From: a virus
Length of the DNA: 63,574 nt
Virus record (IMG/VR): IMGVR_UViG_3300046777_002930
Span: 1-63,574 of that record
Strand: one strand, 5' to 3'
The notes beneath the pieces were generated by a model that saw only the letters and a list, made by a program, of their open reading frames with translations, made no database searches and was not told where the DNA came from. Below, piece after piece: positions 47,056 to 57,188 of this stretch (the stretch's first letter is position 1; every line of letters begins with the position of its first letter). The translations under genes were made by a program, and so were the position numbers.

Positions 47056-48987
47056 ATGTGGGAAGTTGGAAATCAAGACATAATAATTCCTGAAAGGCAC
47101 TTTAATGAAGAGCTAATAGAAATAAAAGGAGAAATGGATGATGCCACCGCAAGAATAACATTAGCAAAATTTTTAAAATCAAATATTGGACTTACTACGG
47201 AGTTGTTTTTAGGGATTAAGCTAGAAAAGTATCAAGAATTAAATATTAAGGCGATGTTTAATAGAAATTTTTCTATGCTTACATGGGGTAGAGGTGCTTC
47301 TAAGAGTTTTTGCGCAGCTGTTTTTTGTATTTTGCAATGCATATTCGAGCCAGGAACTAAGATACTGATTGCGTCTGCTAATTTTAGAACATCTAGAAGA
47401 CTATTCATGGAAATAGATAAGATGCTGAACGCAAAAGATGCAGGTTTAGCGAAGCAATGTTTTAAAGATCCAGTAAAAAGAAACGATGAGTATGTTTATC
47501 CGGTAGAGTTGCCCCACGGAGGTTCTATTACGGCGATACCACTTGGCGGAGAAAATACTAGAGGCTATCGCGCTTCTGTTCTTATTATTGACGAGTTTTT
47601 ATTAATGCCGAAAGATATCGTTGAGAGAGTTTTAATGCCGTTTATGAGTTCTCCATTAGATGTTGCTGAAAGAATTAGAGTTAGAGAAGTAGAGGATCAG
47701 ATGATTAAAGCTGGAAGAATGCAAGAAAAAGATAGGACTGTTTTTAAAAACGTCAATAAAATGATAACGTTAAGTTCTGCTAGTTATACTTTTGAATATC
47801 TTTTTGAACTTTATTCTATATGGTCTGATATTATCAGGGATCCTAATCTTCTTAATGATTCTGAAAAAGTTGGAGAAGATAGAATGGAAGCTATGAAAAA
47901 TTCTACCTACTTCGTTTCTCAAATGAGTTACGAATCTCTTCCGGAACACATGATTGACCAAGGTGTTATTCAATTAGCTAAAAGCGGTGGCATTAGCCAC
48001 TCTGCCTTCCTTAGAGAGTATTGTGCTAGATTTGTGGATGGTGGAGATGGTTATTTTTCTCCTAAAAAAATGACGCTTTGCACTGTTCCTAATGGTCAGT
48101 ATCCAACTACTAAAATAGTTGGAGATAAGGATAAAAAATATGTTTTAGCTATTGATCCAAGCTTTAGTGCGTCCAAAAGTTCTGACTATTTTGCAATGGC
48201 GGTTATGGAATTAAATGAGGAAGATGGAACTTCTATTTATGTTCACGGATATCAGAAAGCAGGAGCAAGCGTACAGGATCATATTAAGTATTTTTATTAC
48301 TTGCTAACTCATTTTAATATAAAAATGGTTATTATTGATAACGCAGGAGGCGATCAGTTCATAGAGGCAGCTAATGGGTCGGCTATTTTTAAATCAAAAA
48401 ATATGAAGGTCGGCTTTTTTGAATTTAATTCCGATAAAGAGGGGGATGAGTATATAGAGATGCTTAAGGAGGCAAAAACGCAATACAATTCGGATACCGG
48501 AACAATATGTGTCAAGCAGTATTTTACGTCTTCTTTTATTGGAAGAGCTAACAGCTATCTTCAAAGTTGTATAGATCATAAAAGGGTTTGGTTTGCAAGC
48601 GCTTCTTGCGCGCATCCAGATATTGTTAATCAAATGTTTAGCTTAAACATTCCAATAGACTATATTTATCCAAAAGGTATAGACGACGCTCCTGAAGACG
48701 CTATTGAAAGAGCAAAGCTTGGCGTTAGGGATTTTATGGAGCAACAGGATTTTATAATAAAAGATACAAAAGATCAATGCGCTTTGATTCAAGTTTCTTC
48801 AACGGCTCGTGGAACACAGAGCTTTGACCTGCCTGCTCATTTAAGAAGATTAACGACTGCTAATAAGCCAAGAAAAGATAACTATTCAGCATTAATGCTT
48901 GGAAACTGGGCGGTTAAAGTTTTTTTCGACTTAAACTCCGATAAGGCTGAAAAGCCTAAGTATAATTTTACACCCTTTTTTCTATAA
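47056..48987 (+). CDS. terL: terminase large subunit
   Basis: 643 residues, the first ATG; a TTG two codons earlier overlaps the previous stop. ATPase domain: MLTWGRGASKS (Walker A, about 76-86), VLIIDEFLLM (Walker B, about 173-182) and ITLSSASYTFEY (motif III, about 237). Nuclease domain: VLAIDPSFSASKSSDYFAM (about 362) and VIIDNAGGDQF (about 426). It docks at the portal, pumps DNA into the head and cuts it. Follows the ERCC4 nuclease and precedes the portal. Confidence 0.93.
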   Translation: MWEVGNQDIIIPERHFNEELIEIKGEMDDATARITLAKFLKSNIGLTTELFLGIKLEKYQELNIKAMFNRNFSMLTWGRGASKSFCAAVFCILQCIFEPGTKILIASANFRTSRRLFMEIDKMLNAKDAGLAKQCFKDPVKRNDEYVYPVELPHGGSITAIPLGGENTRGYRASVLIIDEFLLMPKDIVERVLMPFMSSPLDVAERIRVREVEDQMIKAGRMQEKDRTVFKNVNKMITLSSASYTFEYLFELYSIWSDIIRDPNLLNDSEKVGEDRMEAMKNSTYFVSQMSYESLPEHMIDQGVIQLAKSGGISHSAFLREYCARFVDGGDGYFSPKKMTLCTVPNGQYPTTKIVGDKDKKYVLAIDPSFSASKSSDYFAMAVMELNEEDGTSIYVHGYQKAGASVQDHIKYFYYLLTHFNIKMVIIDNAGGDQFIEAANGSAIFKSKNMKVGFFEFNSDKEGDEYIEMLKEAKTQYNSDTGTICVKQYFTSSFIGRANSYLQSCIDHKRVWFASASCAHPDIVNQMFSLNIPIDYIYPKGIDDAPEDAIERAKLGVRDFMEQQDFIIKDTKDQCALIQVSSTARGTQSFDLPAHLRRLTTANKPRKDNYSALMLGNWAVKVFFDLNSDKAEKPKYNFTPFFL

Positions 48988-48990
48988 AAC

Positions 48991-49012
48991 GTGTAGAATT
49001 ATACAATAATAT
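48991..49012 (+). promoter_or_regulatory. GTGTA/TATA late-type promoter motif
   Basis: GTGTAGAATTATACAATAAT directly after the terminase stop and about 107 nt before the portal ATG. Confidence 0.45.
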
Positions 49013-49097
49013 AATTAAAAAAATATCTTATATTGTCCATAAAAATAATGTTTAATATTTAAACTTAAAAATAAAGACAAGCTGATCCTTTAATATC

Positions 49098-51056
49098 ATG
49101 ACTCAAAAAAATAAAAAAAATGAAATTCCTGAGGCTGTCATGGCTTCATTAGATGATAATTTGAGCATAGCGGTTGCGTCAACTTGTGAAAGAACAGGTG
49201 AAACATCAATGAGAAGAAATGTGGCTTCTTCTATTACAAAAACTGATAGGTTTTCTAATTTAGAAAAAGGGGTTGTCCCATTTGTTTACGGAACTGGAAA
49301 AGGTAATTATAATTCTAATATTTCAGCCAAAGATGCGATAGTGCTTTGTCAAAAAGCTTATTGGAATGTTCCAATTTTTAGAAATACAATAGATCTAATG
49401 ACGGAGTTTAGTCTCTCTGACATTTATTTAACGGGTGGAAACGAACAAAGTAGAAAATTTTTTAACCTTTGGCTTCAAAAGATAAATAGCTGGGATTTGC
49501 AAGATCAGTTTTACAGAGAGTTTTATAGAAGTGGAAATATTTTTATCTATAAATTCAGGGCAGACTTCAGTAGAGAAAACATGATGAAGATACAAGAAGC
49601 GTTTGGCGCTTCATCCTCTGATGATCAGCAAATTCCAGTTAAATATATAATTTTAAACCCATCTGATATAAATATTGTAACGTCATCTTCTTTTTTAGAC
49701 AATGTTTATGTTAAAATGCTGAATGATTATGAGCTTCAGTCTCTTATAAATCCAAGAACTGAATCAGATAAACAAATAGCTGAAAAGATACCAGAAATAA
49801 AAAATTTATTGGACAAAGCGTCAAATTCTCAAAAAAAGAATATTCCCTCTGGTCTTAATAATGTTGCTCTAGAATTAGATAAAGATAGATTGGTAGCTAT
49901 TTTTTATAAAAAGCAAAATTATGAACCATTATCTGTACCTATGGGATTTGCTGTTCTAGAAGATATAAATTCAAAACTTGAATTAAAAAAAATAGATCAA
50001 GCGATTGCTAGATCTGTTCAGCAAGCCGTGTTAATGATAACGATGGGCGACGAAAAAGTTGGAATGCCAAGCGCTCAAAATTTAGCCTCTATGAGAAAGC
50101 TTTTTGAGAATCAAAGCGTTGGAAAAGTTTTAGTTGCAGATTACACAACAAATGCAAAGTTTGTTATTCCAGATATCGGCAATCTTCTTGATCCTAAGAA
50201 ATATGAAATCTTAGATAACGATATAAGAATGGGCTTAAATAGCATTTTATTTGGAGAAGAAAAGTTTTCAAATACTTCTATAAAAGTAAAAGTATTTTTT
50301 GCTAGATTAAAATATGGTCGTGAAAAATTCTTAAGAGATTTTTTAATTCCAGAAATGAAGGAGGTTGGAAGAGCGCTGGGTTTCAAACAAATTCCTACTC
50401 CAAAATTAGAAGATATTGACTTTGAAGACAATGTATTGATGAGTAGAGTTTATTCTAGGCTTATAGAACTTGGAGTTTTAACTCCAGAGGAGGGATTTGA
50501 CGTATTTCAAAGCGGTAGACTTCCAACGTCTGAAGAAAGTATTGAGTCTCAAAAAAAATATAAAGTATTAAAAGAAAAAGGTTATTACCAGCCATTGATA
50601 GGTGGAGCTAAGGATCCTAACTCACCAGCTGGAACAGTAGGAAATAAAAATCCAGCCGGAAATTCTGGTAGACCGACAGGAAGCGGAGGAAAGCAGCTCG
50701 TAACACGCAAGCAAGCATCGGCGTCAGTTGAGTCAGATAATATAGAAACATTTAGTTGCGAAAAAATGAAGACAGTTTTGGCGTCTATAACATCTCTTGA
50801 AAAAAATATAGAAACAGTTCTTAAGGCTAAATTTAAAATAAAAAAATTAAATAAACAACAAACTGAGATCGTTTCTGATATTGCGATTTTAATTGCTCAG
50901 AATGAAAAATTAGAAAACTGGAATAAAACTTTTGATTTATATATACAGGATATGTCAAGATCAAATCCAGAAATCTATAGCCAAATAGATGAACTTGCTT
51001 CAAATCATGGTATAGATATAAGATCCGCAAGTATTTTATACCATAGTAAAAAATAA
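49098..51056 (+). CDS. portal protein
   Basis: 652 residues. VPFVYGTGKGNYNSNIS, AYWNVPIFRNTIDLMTEF and REFYRSGNIFIYKFRAD are typical of large portal proteins, as is the stem/crown region with RSVQQAVLMITMGD. The C-terminal part includes a Gly/Pro-rich linker (about 515-545) and a helical tail. Position after terL supports the call. Forms the dodecameric head entrance. Confidence 0.85.
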   Translation: MTQKNKKNEIPEAVMASLDDNLSIAVASTCERTGETSMRRNVASSITKTDRFSNLEKGVVPFVYGTGKGNYNSNISAKDAIVLCQKAYWNVPIFRNTIDLMTEFSLSDIYLTGGNEQSRKFFNLWLQKINSWDLQDQFYREFYRSGNIFIYKFRADFSRENMMKIQEAFGASSSDDQQIPVKYIILNPSDINIVTSSSFLDNVYVKMLNDYELQSLINPRTESDKQIAEKIPEIKNLLDKASNSQKKNIPSGLNNVALELDKDRLVAIFYKKQNYEPLSVPMGFAVLEDINSKLELKKIDQAIARSVQQAVLMITMGDEKVGMPSAQNLASMRKLFENQSVGKVLVADYTTNAKFVIPDIGNLLDPKKYEILDNDIRMGLNSILFGEEKFSNTSIKVKVFFARLKYGREKFLRDFLIPEMKEVGRALGFKQIPTPKLEDIDFEDNVLMSRVYSRLIELGVLTPEEGFDVFQSGRLPTSEESIESQKKYKVLKEKGYYQPLIGGAKDPNSPAGTVGNKNPAGNSGRPTGSGGKQLVTRKQASASVESDNIETFSCEKMKTVLASITSLEKNIETVLKAKFKIKKLNKQQTEIVSDIAILIAQNEKLENWNKTFDLYIQDMSRSNPEIYSQIDELASNHGIDIRSASILYHSKK

Positions 51057-51060
51057 TTTT

Positions 51061-52551
51061 ATGGGTATTAATAAAGTAAAATTAAAACAAATAGATGCAG
51101 ATTTTTCTGGTCTTGTTGGTCAATATGGTTCGGGATACTTTGCTTCAACTGGACAACTTAATTCTTTATCTGGATCATCTTTTAAATATAGCGATTTGGT
51201 AACAAATCAATTTGTTTATCAAACTGGTAATCAAAATATATCAGGAGTAAAAAATTTTTTTTCTAGACCAGAGTTAAGTGGAAAAGGCTTGGCGAAATTG
51301 GAGGAAGTTGTAACTTTATCTACAAATCAATCTATACCTTCGCAAAAAACTTTCGCTGGAGATACGTTTTTTGATACAAATTATAATACATATCAATTTT
51401 GCGACGTTGAGTTTATAGAGACTAATTTTTCTCTTGATAGTAATTCTGCAAATAGTCTCGTAAGCAATTTAGGGGCTTTGCTTGTAAATACAAATGCAAA
51501 CCAAGCAATTGGTGGGGTCAAAAATTTTACATCTGGATTAAATGTTAAGGGAACTGGGGTTTTAGTAAGTGGGGCTGTGAATCCAATATATGTCAATTTA
51601 GGAAATAGTAGTATTGAAAGATATATTACTTTTGTAGAGCAAACTGGGTCGGGCTCAAAATTTCTTCAGCAGAATTCGGGTTTAAGTTATAATCCTATTA
51701 ATAAAACTTTAAAATGTGATAATTTTAATGGATTAGCAAGCTTTGCTAATAGGCTTTCTGGTAAAAATCCTATTGCAAAAATTAACGGATTAACGTTCGA
51801 TGGCTCTGCTGATATAGTAGTGTCTGGATATGGAACGCAAGATACTGCTAATGCTAATCGTTACTTATTATTTACTTCTAATAATACTGCCGGATATAAA
51901 GATTTGATGACTAATGGAATAACTGTTAATCCATCAAATAATTCAATTTCTGCTTCTAGTTTTGTAGGAGGATTTTCTGGAAATTTATTAAACGCAACTT
52001 CTTCTGCAAATTTATCGATTGGAGCATTTGCTGCTACTGATAATATTAATCTTCAGTTTCCTGCTGGAACAACAGCTTATCAATTTACCAATACATTTTT
52101 TGCTCCGAACTCTGATAATACGAGAGCGCTTGGTCAAACTACTAAAAGATGGACTCAGTTATTTGCTGGAACAAATATCATTAGCACTTCCGATGAAAAT
52201 ATAAAAACAGAAATCTCTGAAATACCAGATTCCTGGTTAGATGCATGGGAAGAAGTAAATTATGTAAGATATAAATTCAAAGATGCCGTTGCTCAAAAAG
52301 GTTTATCTGGAGCCAGATGGCACATTGGACACATAGCTCAAGATATTCATCAGAAGTTTCAAGTCCGTGGATTAGATGCGTTTGAAATAGGTATGCTTTG
52401 TTATGATAAGTGGGAAGAACATCTCGATGTAGACGGAAAAATAGTCCCCTCTGGAGAAATTTGGTCTATTAGACCTGATGAGTGCCAATTCATGGAAATG
52501 GCTCTAACTAGAAGAACTTTAAATAGATTAAAAAGCGGAATTTTATCTTAA
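51061..52551 (+). CDS. tail fibre with S74 intramolecular chaperone
   Basis: 496 residues. N-terminal repeats with YQTGNQNISGVKNFFSRPEL (also in the 844-aa fibre), a beta-rich body, and a C-terminal chaperone/peptidase S74 domain: STSDENIKTEISEI (about 378-391), WEEVNYVRYKFKDA and WHIGHIAQDIHQKF. In the family this domain trimerises the fibre and then cleaves itself off before the SDEN Ser. Receptor-binding role expected. Confidence 0.85.
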   Translation: MGINKVKLKQIDADFSGLVGQYGSGYFASTGQLNSLSGSSFKYSDLVTNQFVYQTGNQNISGVKNFFSRPELSGKGLAKLEEVVTLSTNQSIPSQKTFAGDTFFDTNYNTYQFCDVEFIETNFSLDSNSANSLVSNLGALLVNTNANQAIGGVKNFTSGLNVKGTGVLVSGAVNPIYVNLGNSSIERYITFVEQTGSGSKFLQQNSGLSYNPINKTLKCDNFNGLASFANRLSGKNPIAKINGLTFDGSADIVVSGYGTQDTANANRYLLFTSNNTAGYKDLMTNGITVNPSNNSISASSFVGGFSGNLLNATSSANLSIGAFAATDNINLQFPAGTTAYQFTNTFFAPNSDNTRALGQTTKRWTQLFAGTNIISTSDENIKTEISEIPDSWLDAWEEVNYVRYKFKDAVAQKGLSGARWHIGHIAQDIHQKFQVRGLDAFEIGMLCYDKWEEHLDVDGKIVPSGEIWSIRPDECQFMEMALTRRTLNRLKSGILS

Positions 52552-52555
52552 TAAA

Positions 52556-52574
52556 GTGTAACCCATATAAATAT
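52556..52574 (+). promoter_or_regulatory. GTGTA/TATA late-type promoter motif
   Basis: GTGTAACCCATATAAATAT just before the ATG at 52575. Confidence 0.45.
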
Positions 52575-52880
52575 ATGAATCATTTTTTTATACAAACAAA
52601 ACTATTGCTAACCGGTCAACAAGCGCCATTTACGGGTGAAGCAGTTAATATGGCTAGATCCAGAGACGCGGCATTTACCGCTTACGCAAGCGGAAGTGGA
52701 AGCGTTTTCCTTCAATATAAAAGTCCATTTTTTGAAAATGGATGGGTTGATTTTTATTCTTTTTCCGGATTAAATACGGGATACGCTCTTCCTGCTTATC
52801 TAACAACTCCAGTAACTGAAGTTAGAGCAATTTCAAGCGGAAATGGAAAGTTTTGGTGCGGATTTACCGCACAAAATTAA
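52575..52880 (+). CDS. small virion-like protein
   Basis: 101 residues, low charge, aromatic and Gly/Ser-rich (AYASGSGSVFLQYKSPFFEN, GWVDFYSFSG). Between two fibre genes. Probably a fibre accessory or tip protein; no motif recognised. Confidence 0.6.
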   Translation: MNHFFIQTKLLLTGQQAPFTGEAVNMARSRDAAFTAYASGSGSVFLQYKSPFFENGWVDFYSFSGLNTGYALPAYLTTPVTEVRAISSGNGKFWCGFTAQN

Positions 52881-52883
52881 AAT

Positions 52884-55418
52884 ATGATTAATGATGCTTC
52901 AATAGTTAAAATTGAGCGTCAGCCTACTGAGATACTTCCTACAGGTGGATTGGGCGTTCCAGCTGGTGGGTCGCAGGGTCAAGTCTTAGCTAAATCTACT
53001 AATAGTAATTATGATACTGCTTGGGTGGATCCAAGTATTGGAGTGCCAGCTGGTGGATCAATAGGTCAATTTTTAGTAAAAAAAACTAATACTAATTATG
53101 ATACTATTTGGCAAGATTTGCCATCAATTCAAAGTACAGAATACTTGCTTCAAACAGTTTATAATGGATCTGGTTCTACTATAAATAGAGGTAGTATAGT
53201 ATCTTTTGTTGGCGGAGACGGGTCTTATCCAATTGTAGAAAAAGCTGTTTCAAGTTCGATTCATGATTCAGATGTTATTGGCGTAGCATTAGATAATATC
53301 TTAAATGGGGAATACGGCTCAATAGTAGTAAATGGAATTTTGGACGGATTTAATACTAATGATTTTAACGTTGGTGACAAATTATATCTTTCTTCTGTTA
53401 TTGATGGAGCTATAACGAATATAGTTCCAACAGCTCCAAACCATGCTATTTTTATAGGTTTTTGTATTAAAAAAGACGCTGTAGATGGAGCAATATATAT
53501 AAATTTAAATACTGGAACGCATTTAGATTTACTTCATGATGTAAGTATCAACTTGCCGTCAAGTGGTGATGTTTTATTTTTTAATGAAAATAATACTTGG
53601 GTTAATAAAAAAATAGATGTTTACAACGTATCCGGAGCTGTGGGTTCTGGCGATTTTAAAAATATAGTTTTTCAAACGGGTAATCAAAATATATCAGGAG
53701 TAAAAACATTTTTCCATAGACCTATTTTATCTGGTTCGCAAATACAAAGTAACCAATCTGGGCTAGCAATGTTAGGTGAGGTTGTGACCATAAACGGATC
53801 TCAAACTATTACTGGACCAAAAACTTTTAGCGCAAATGTGGCATTTTCTAATTCTGCCATTGACTATAGTTCTTCAGAAATAAATTTTTATACTACCGAT
53901 TTCAATTTAGATACTTATTCTTCATCTGGATTAGCTTCAAATCTAAGGGGGTTTTTTGTTGATATTGATACAAATCAAATAGTAAATGGAAGAAAAACTT
54001 TTAAGTCTGGAATAAAATTAATATCTCAAAATTCATATGCGTTAGACGTTTCTGGTTCCGCCTTGTTTAGCGAAAGACCAACTGTTAACGGAACTGGCGT
54101 ATTATTAACCGGAGATATTGATACGTCAAATTTTTATCCTAATAATAATCCAAGCGGCTTTATTACAGGAGTTGATCTTTCGAATTACGCAGAAAATTCA
54201 GATATATTTAATTCAGCTGTAGAGTGGACAATAAATCATACTTTAGCTGATGGAACGCGTTATTTGGCTGGAGATTTAGTTTATTTTAACGGAAAAGTTT
54301 ATAAAGCTAATTATGACAATGAAAGTCTTCCTGTAACAAATACATTATATTGGACAGATTTGGGTCCTGGATATCGCTTAAATATTGACGGACGAGATAT
54401 TCCTAATATCCCGCAGGTTGATATTTCTAATTTATATCCAAACAATAATCCAAGCGGTTTCATTACCGGTATTGAAAACGTTGTTTATACGACTGGCGAT
54501 CAAGCCATATCTGGTAAAAAAACGTTTTTAGAAGGACTTGAAGCTGGAACCGGTAATATCTCGACTCTTTACGTTAAATCTGGCGCTGTAGGTATAAATA
54601 ACGAAAGTCCTCAAGGCGCGTTAGACGTTTCTGGTTCCGCCTTGTTTAGCGAAAGACCAACTGTTAACGGAACTGGCGTTCTGCTTCAAGGTGAAGTACA
54701 AAATAATACGATTATTAGCGGCGTTGTATACTCGGCTCAAGTAAATGTTAAAAATTATAACGGATCAACTATTTACAAAGGTCAACCCGTATATATTGCT
54801 GGAGCTGAAGGCGGAAATATTTTAGTTAAATTAGCATCTAATGTTTCTGAGCAATCATCTTCAAAAACATTAGGTTTAGTTGTTCAAGATAGTTTAGATA
54901 ATAATGCTTTTGGAACTGTAATTACAGATGGCTTATTAGAAAATTTCGATGTAAGCGTTGCTAGTGCTGGTGACCCTATTTGGCTTGGACCAACTGGTAG
55001 TTTATTGTATGGTTTAGCTAATAAGCCTCATGCTCCAAATCATATGGTTTATTTAGGCGTCGTAACTAGGGCTCAAAATAATGGAGAAGTTTTTGTAAAG
55101 GTGCAAAATGGATACGAATTAGATGAATTGCACGATCTCAATACTACAACATCTCAATCTGGTCAATTTTTATTTAAAAATAATAATTTGTGGTCCGGTA
55201 AATTTTTGGAAATTTCTGATATTAGTGGATTACAAACCTCTCTTAATGATAAGCAGTCATCAGGTAATTATTATCTATCTAGTAATCCTAGTGGATTTAT
55301 TACAAGTAATTCAACTTCAATAGCCGGAGCAGCTTCTATTTCAAATATTATTCAGATTGCTCAAACTGGTTATGATGCGATAGTTCCACAGGCGAATACT
55401 CTTTATATCATTATTTAA
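52884..55418 (+). CDS. large tail fibre protein
   Basis: 844 residues. N-terminal GGSQGQVLAKSTNSNYDTAW and GGSIGQFLVKKTNTNYDTIW repeats are classic fibre repeats. It also holds the GNQNISGVKTFF block shared with the upstream fibre, two identical copies of LDVSGSALFSERPTVNGTGV (about 390 and 580) and a duplicated beta domain (VYNGSGSTINRGSIVSF versus VKNYNGSTIYKGQPVYI). Modular receptor-binding fibre with signs of internal duplication. Confidence 0.8.
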   Translation: MINDASIVKIERQPTEILPTGGLGVPAGGSQGQVLAKSTNSNYDTAWVDPSIGVPAGGSIGQFLVKKTNTNYDTIWQDLPSIQSTEYLLQTVYNGSGSTINRGSIVSFVGGDGSYPIVEKAVSSSIHDSDVIGVALDNILNGEYGSIVVNGILDGFNTNDFNVGDKLYLSSVIDGAITNIVPTAPNHAIFIGFCIKKDAVDGAIYINLNTGTHLDLLHDVSINLPSSGDVLFFNENNTWVNKKIDVYNVSGAVGSGDFKNIVFQTGNQNISGVKTFFHRPILSGSQIQSNQSGLAMLGEVVTINGSQTITGPKTFSANVAFSNSAIDYSSSEINFYTTDFNLDTYSSSGLASNLRGFFVDIDTNQIVNGRKTFKSGIKLISQNSYALDVSGSALFSERPTVNGTGVLLTGDIDTSNFYPNNNPSGFITGVDLSNYAENSDIFNSAVEWTINHTLADGTRYLAGDLVYFNGKVYKANYDNESLPVTNTLYWTDLGPGYRLNIDGRDIPNIPQVDISNLYPNNNPSGFITGIENVVYTTGDQAISGKKTFLEGLEAGTGNISTLYVKSGAVGINNESPQGALDVSGSALFSERPTVNGTGVLLQGEVQNNTIISGVVYSAQVNVKNYNGSTIYKGQPVYIAGAEGGNILVKLASNVSEQSSSKTLGLVVQDSLDNNAFGTVITDGLLENFDVSVASAGDPIWLGPTGSLLYGLANKPHAPNHMVYLGVVTRAQNNGEVFVKVQNGYELDELHDLNTTTSQSGQFLFKNNNLWSGKFLEISDISGLQTSLNDKQSSGNYYLSSNPSGFITSNSTSIAGAASISNIIQIAQTGYDAIVPQANTLYIII
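54039..54100 (+). repeat. 62 bp exact direct repeat in fibre gene, copy A
   Basis: From GCGTTAGACGTTTCTGG to GAACTGGCGT, identical to 54618-54679. Codes the LDVSGSALFSERP block. Confidence 0.9.
54618..54679 (+). repeat. 62 bp exact direct repeat in fibre gene, copy B
   Basis: Identical to 54039-54100. Recombination between the copies would delete or duplicate 193 residues in frame. Confidence 0.9.
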
Positions 55419-56284
55419 TGAAATTAATAGACTCGACGTCGGCAAAAGTTCAGAATACGCAGGTTAGAGCGATTGCATCTTCTAATTCTTCATTTCGTCA
55501 ATTTATGTGTTACGCTGCCACGACAGTTGCTTCTGCAATTTCCGGAACAATTGGATTAGTAAAAAACGGAATTGGAGGACTCACTCTTTCTGGAAACTGC
55601 GATTACAGCGGCCCAACTCAAATAAATGCTGGATCACTTACACTAACAGGAGCATCAACTCTTAACGGAGTAATTAGCGGATCGGGATCATTAGCAAAAA
55701 GCGGATCATTAGCAGTAACGCTTGGCGGCAATAATACTTATTCTGGCGGAACAAGTTATAGTTCAAGCGTGGCGGGGGCAACGATAACATTTGCGTCAGG
55801 TAATGTGTTCGGAACCGGCTTGGTTACTTGCTCTGGAACAGCATGTCAAATTATCACTGGTAATAGCGTAACGATTCCAAATAATTTTCAATTAAATAGT
55901 GGAGTTGTATTGCAATATCGGGTGAATGCAGCAACAACAATACTGACTCTTTCTGGAAATATTGATGGAAGTGGAAGTTTAAACAAAACATCAACTGGAC
56001 AACTTCGCCTAAACGGAACTCTAAACTACACGGGATCAACAACGATTACTGCTGGGACACTTCGCGCTATAAAAACAGCCGGAGCATCAACGGCAACTGC
56101 AACATTTACGACTGGGCTTTCTGTTTCTTTTAATGTTTCTCCTCCGTCTGGAACCACAACCTTTAGATTCTTCCAGGGTTCAACAACAAATTCATATCCG
56201 ACTGTAACTTTGGTTGGTGTTCCTACTGGAACAACGGCAACTTATACTTCATCAACCTCAACTCTTTCAGTAACAGTACCATGA
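55418..56284 (+). CDS. fibre-like protein with autotransporter-type beta repeats
   Basis: 288 residues. GGLTLSGNCDYSGPTQINAG then SLTLTGAS; GSGSLAKSGSLAVTLGGNNT; and GSGSLNKTSTGQLRLNGTLN YTGSTTITAGTL-type units match the autotransporter-associated beta-strand repeat, normally found in bacterial surface proteins with a beta-helix passenger. Start overlaps the previous stop as TAATG. Likely acquired from a bacterium and used as a virion surface blade. Confidence 0.7.
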   Translation: MKLIDSTSAKVQNTQVRAIASSNSSFRQFMCYAATTVASAISGTIGLVKNGIGGLTLSGNCDYSGPTQINAGSLTLTGASTLNGVISGSGSLAKSGSLAVTLGGNNTYSGGTSYSSSVAGATITFASGNVFGTGLVTCSGTACQIITGNSVTIPNNFQLNSGVVLQYRVNAATTILTLSGNIDGSGSLNKTSTGQLRLNGTLNYTGSTTITAGTLRAIKTAGASTATATFTTGLSVSFNVSPPSGTTTFRFFQGSTTNSYPTVTLVGVPTGTTATYTSSTSTLSVTVP

Positions 56285-56493
56285 TAATTCAACATAATGA
56301 AAATAGCTGGTCATACGATAATTCTGTAGGAAATTGGAAATTGGTTTATAAAGATAAAACGATTATATTTTATGAGCAAACAGACCAATCAATTGCAACT
56401 CAAGATACTATTTTTGTTGGAACGAAAGAAGAATGCGAAATAGAAATCAAGAGACTAAACCTAATTTGCGTATCTGGTTCTATAATAGAATAA
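56281..56493 (+). CDS. small hypothetical protein
   Basis: 70 residues. ENSWSYDNSVGNWKLVYKDK, then ETDQ-like and GTKEECEIEIKRLNL. ATGA overlap with the fibre-like gene suggests a partner or chaperone of that fibre. No family recognised. Confidence 0.6.
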   Translation: MIIQHNENSWSYDNSVGNWKLVYKDKTIIFYEQTDQSIATQDTIFVGTKEECEIEIKRLNLICVSGSIIE

Positions 56494-56568
56494 ACTTTAT
56501 TATTTTAAATAAATTAATATATTAATAAAAGTTAGATATTTATGGTAAGTGGGATGTTGTTATTTTGA

Positions 56569-56585
56569 GTGTATAAATATATATA
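56569..56585 (+). promoter_or_regulatory. GTGTA/TATA late-type promoter of the lysis genes
   Basis: GTGTATAAATATATATA, 20 nt before the ATG at 56589 from the G. Confidence 0.5.
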
Positions 56586-56588
56586 AAT

Positions 56589-57185
56589 ATGAAGTTTTTT
56601 TTATTAATTGTTTGCTGCTTGGTTGCTTCTTCTTGTACTGTATATACAGAAAAACAGTCAGAGGCTCTTTCTCGTACTGTTTATGCTACTAAGGATTCTT
56701 TAGAGCAGGCTAGAATAGATTTAGCCGATAAGTACTCTACAGAAACTACGAGGCTTGTTAAACCTCCTAAAAAGAGAATCGATATTCCTCCGGTTTATAA
56801 AAAAACTATAGATGTAATCACTTCGCAGAGTAAGCATTCTCCTACTTATATTGATAAGCAGCGAGTATTAATTATTCCTGAAAAATATAAAGCAGATACT
56901 GTTGTTGTAGTTAGCTCAAAAGAATATGAAGACCTGCTGAAAGACAAAGAAACTTATGAGCAGATAAGAAAAGATTTTGAGAATTTAAATGCGGCTAGGT
57001 CTCAGGTTGACGAAGAGCTTATTAGGCAAATGGAGTATAATGAAAAAATGATCAAAGATCTAAATGTAATGCAAAAAAAGTTAGTCGAAAAAGATTTAGC
57101 AATTTTGCAGAGAAATATTATTATAATTATACTTTTATTAATAATTGGCGGAGCCACTTATCTAAGAATAAAGGGGATACTTTAA
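56589..57185 (+). CDS. candidate unimolecular spanin (lipoprotein plus C-terminal anchor)
   Basis: 198 residues. Signal MKFFLLIVCCLVASSC with lipidation Cys at 16 (lipobox AS-S-C), a long charged and coiled-coil ectodomain (about 90-165), then a C-terminal span NIIIIILLLIIGGATYL (about 176-192). An outer-membrane lipid at one end and an inner-membrane helix at the other is the definition of a u-spanin, which fuses the two membranes at the end of lysis. Next to holin and endolysin candidates, which supports the call. Confidence 0.65.
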   Translation: MKFFLLIVCCLVASSCTVYTEKQSEALSRTVYATKDSLEQARIDLADKYSTETTRLVKPPKKRIDIPPVYKKTIDVITSQSKHSPTYIDKQRVLIIPEKYKADTVVVVSSKEYEDLLKDKETYEQIRKDFENLNAARSQVDEELIRQMEYNEKMIKDLNVMQKKLVEKDLAILQRNIIIIILLLIIGGATYLRIKGIL

Positions 57186-57188
57186 GTT

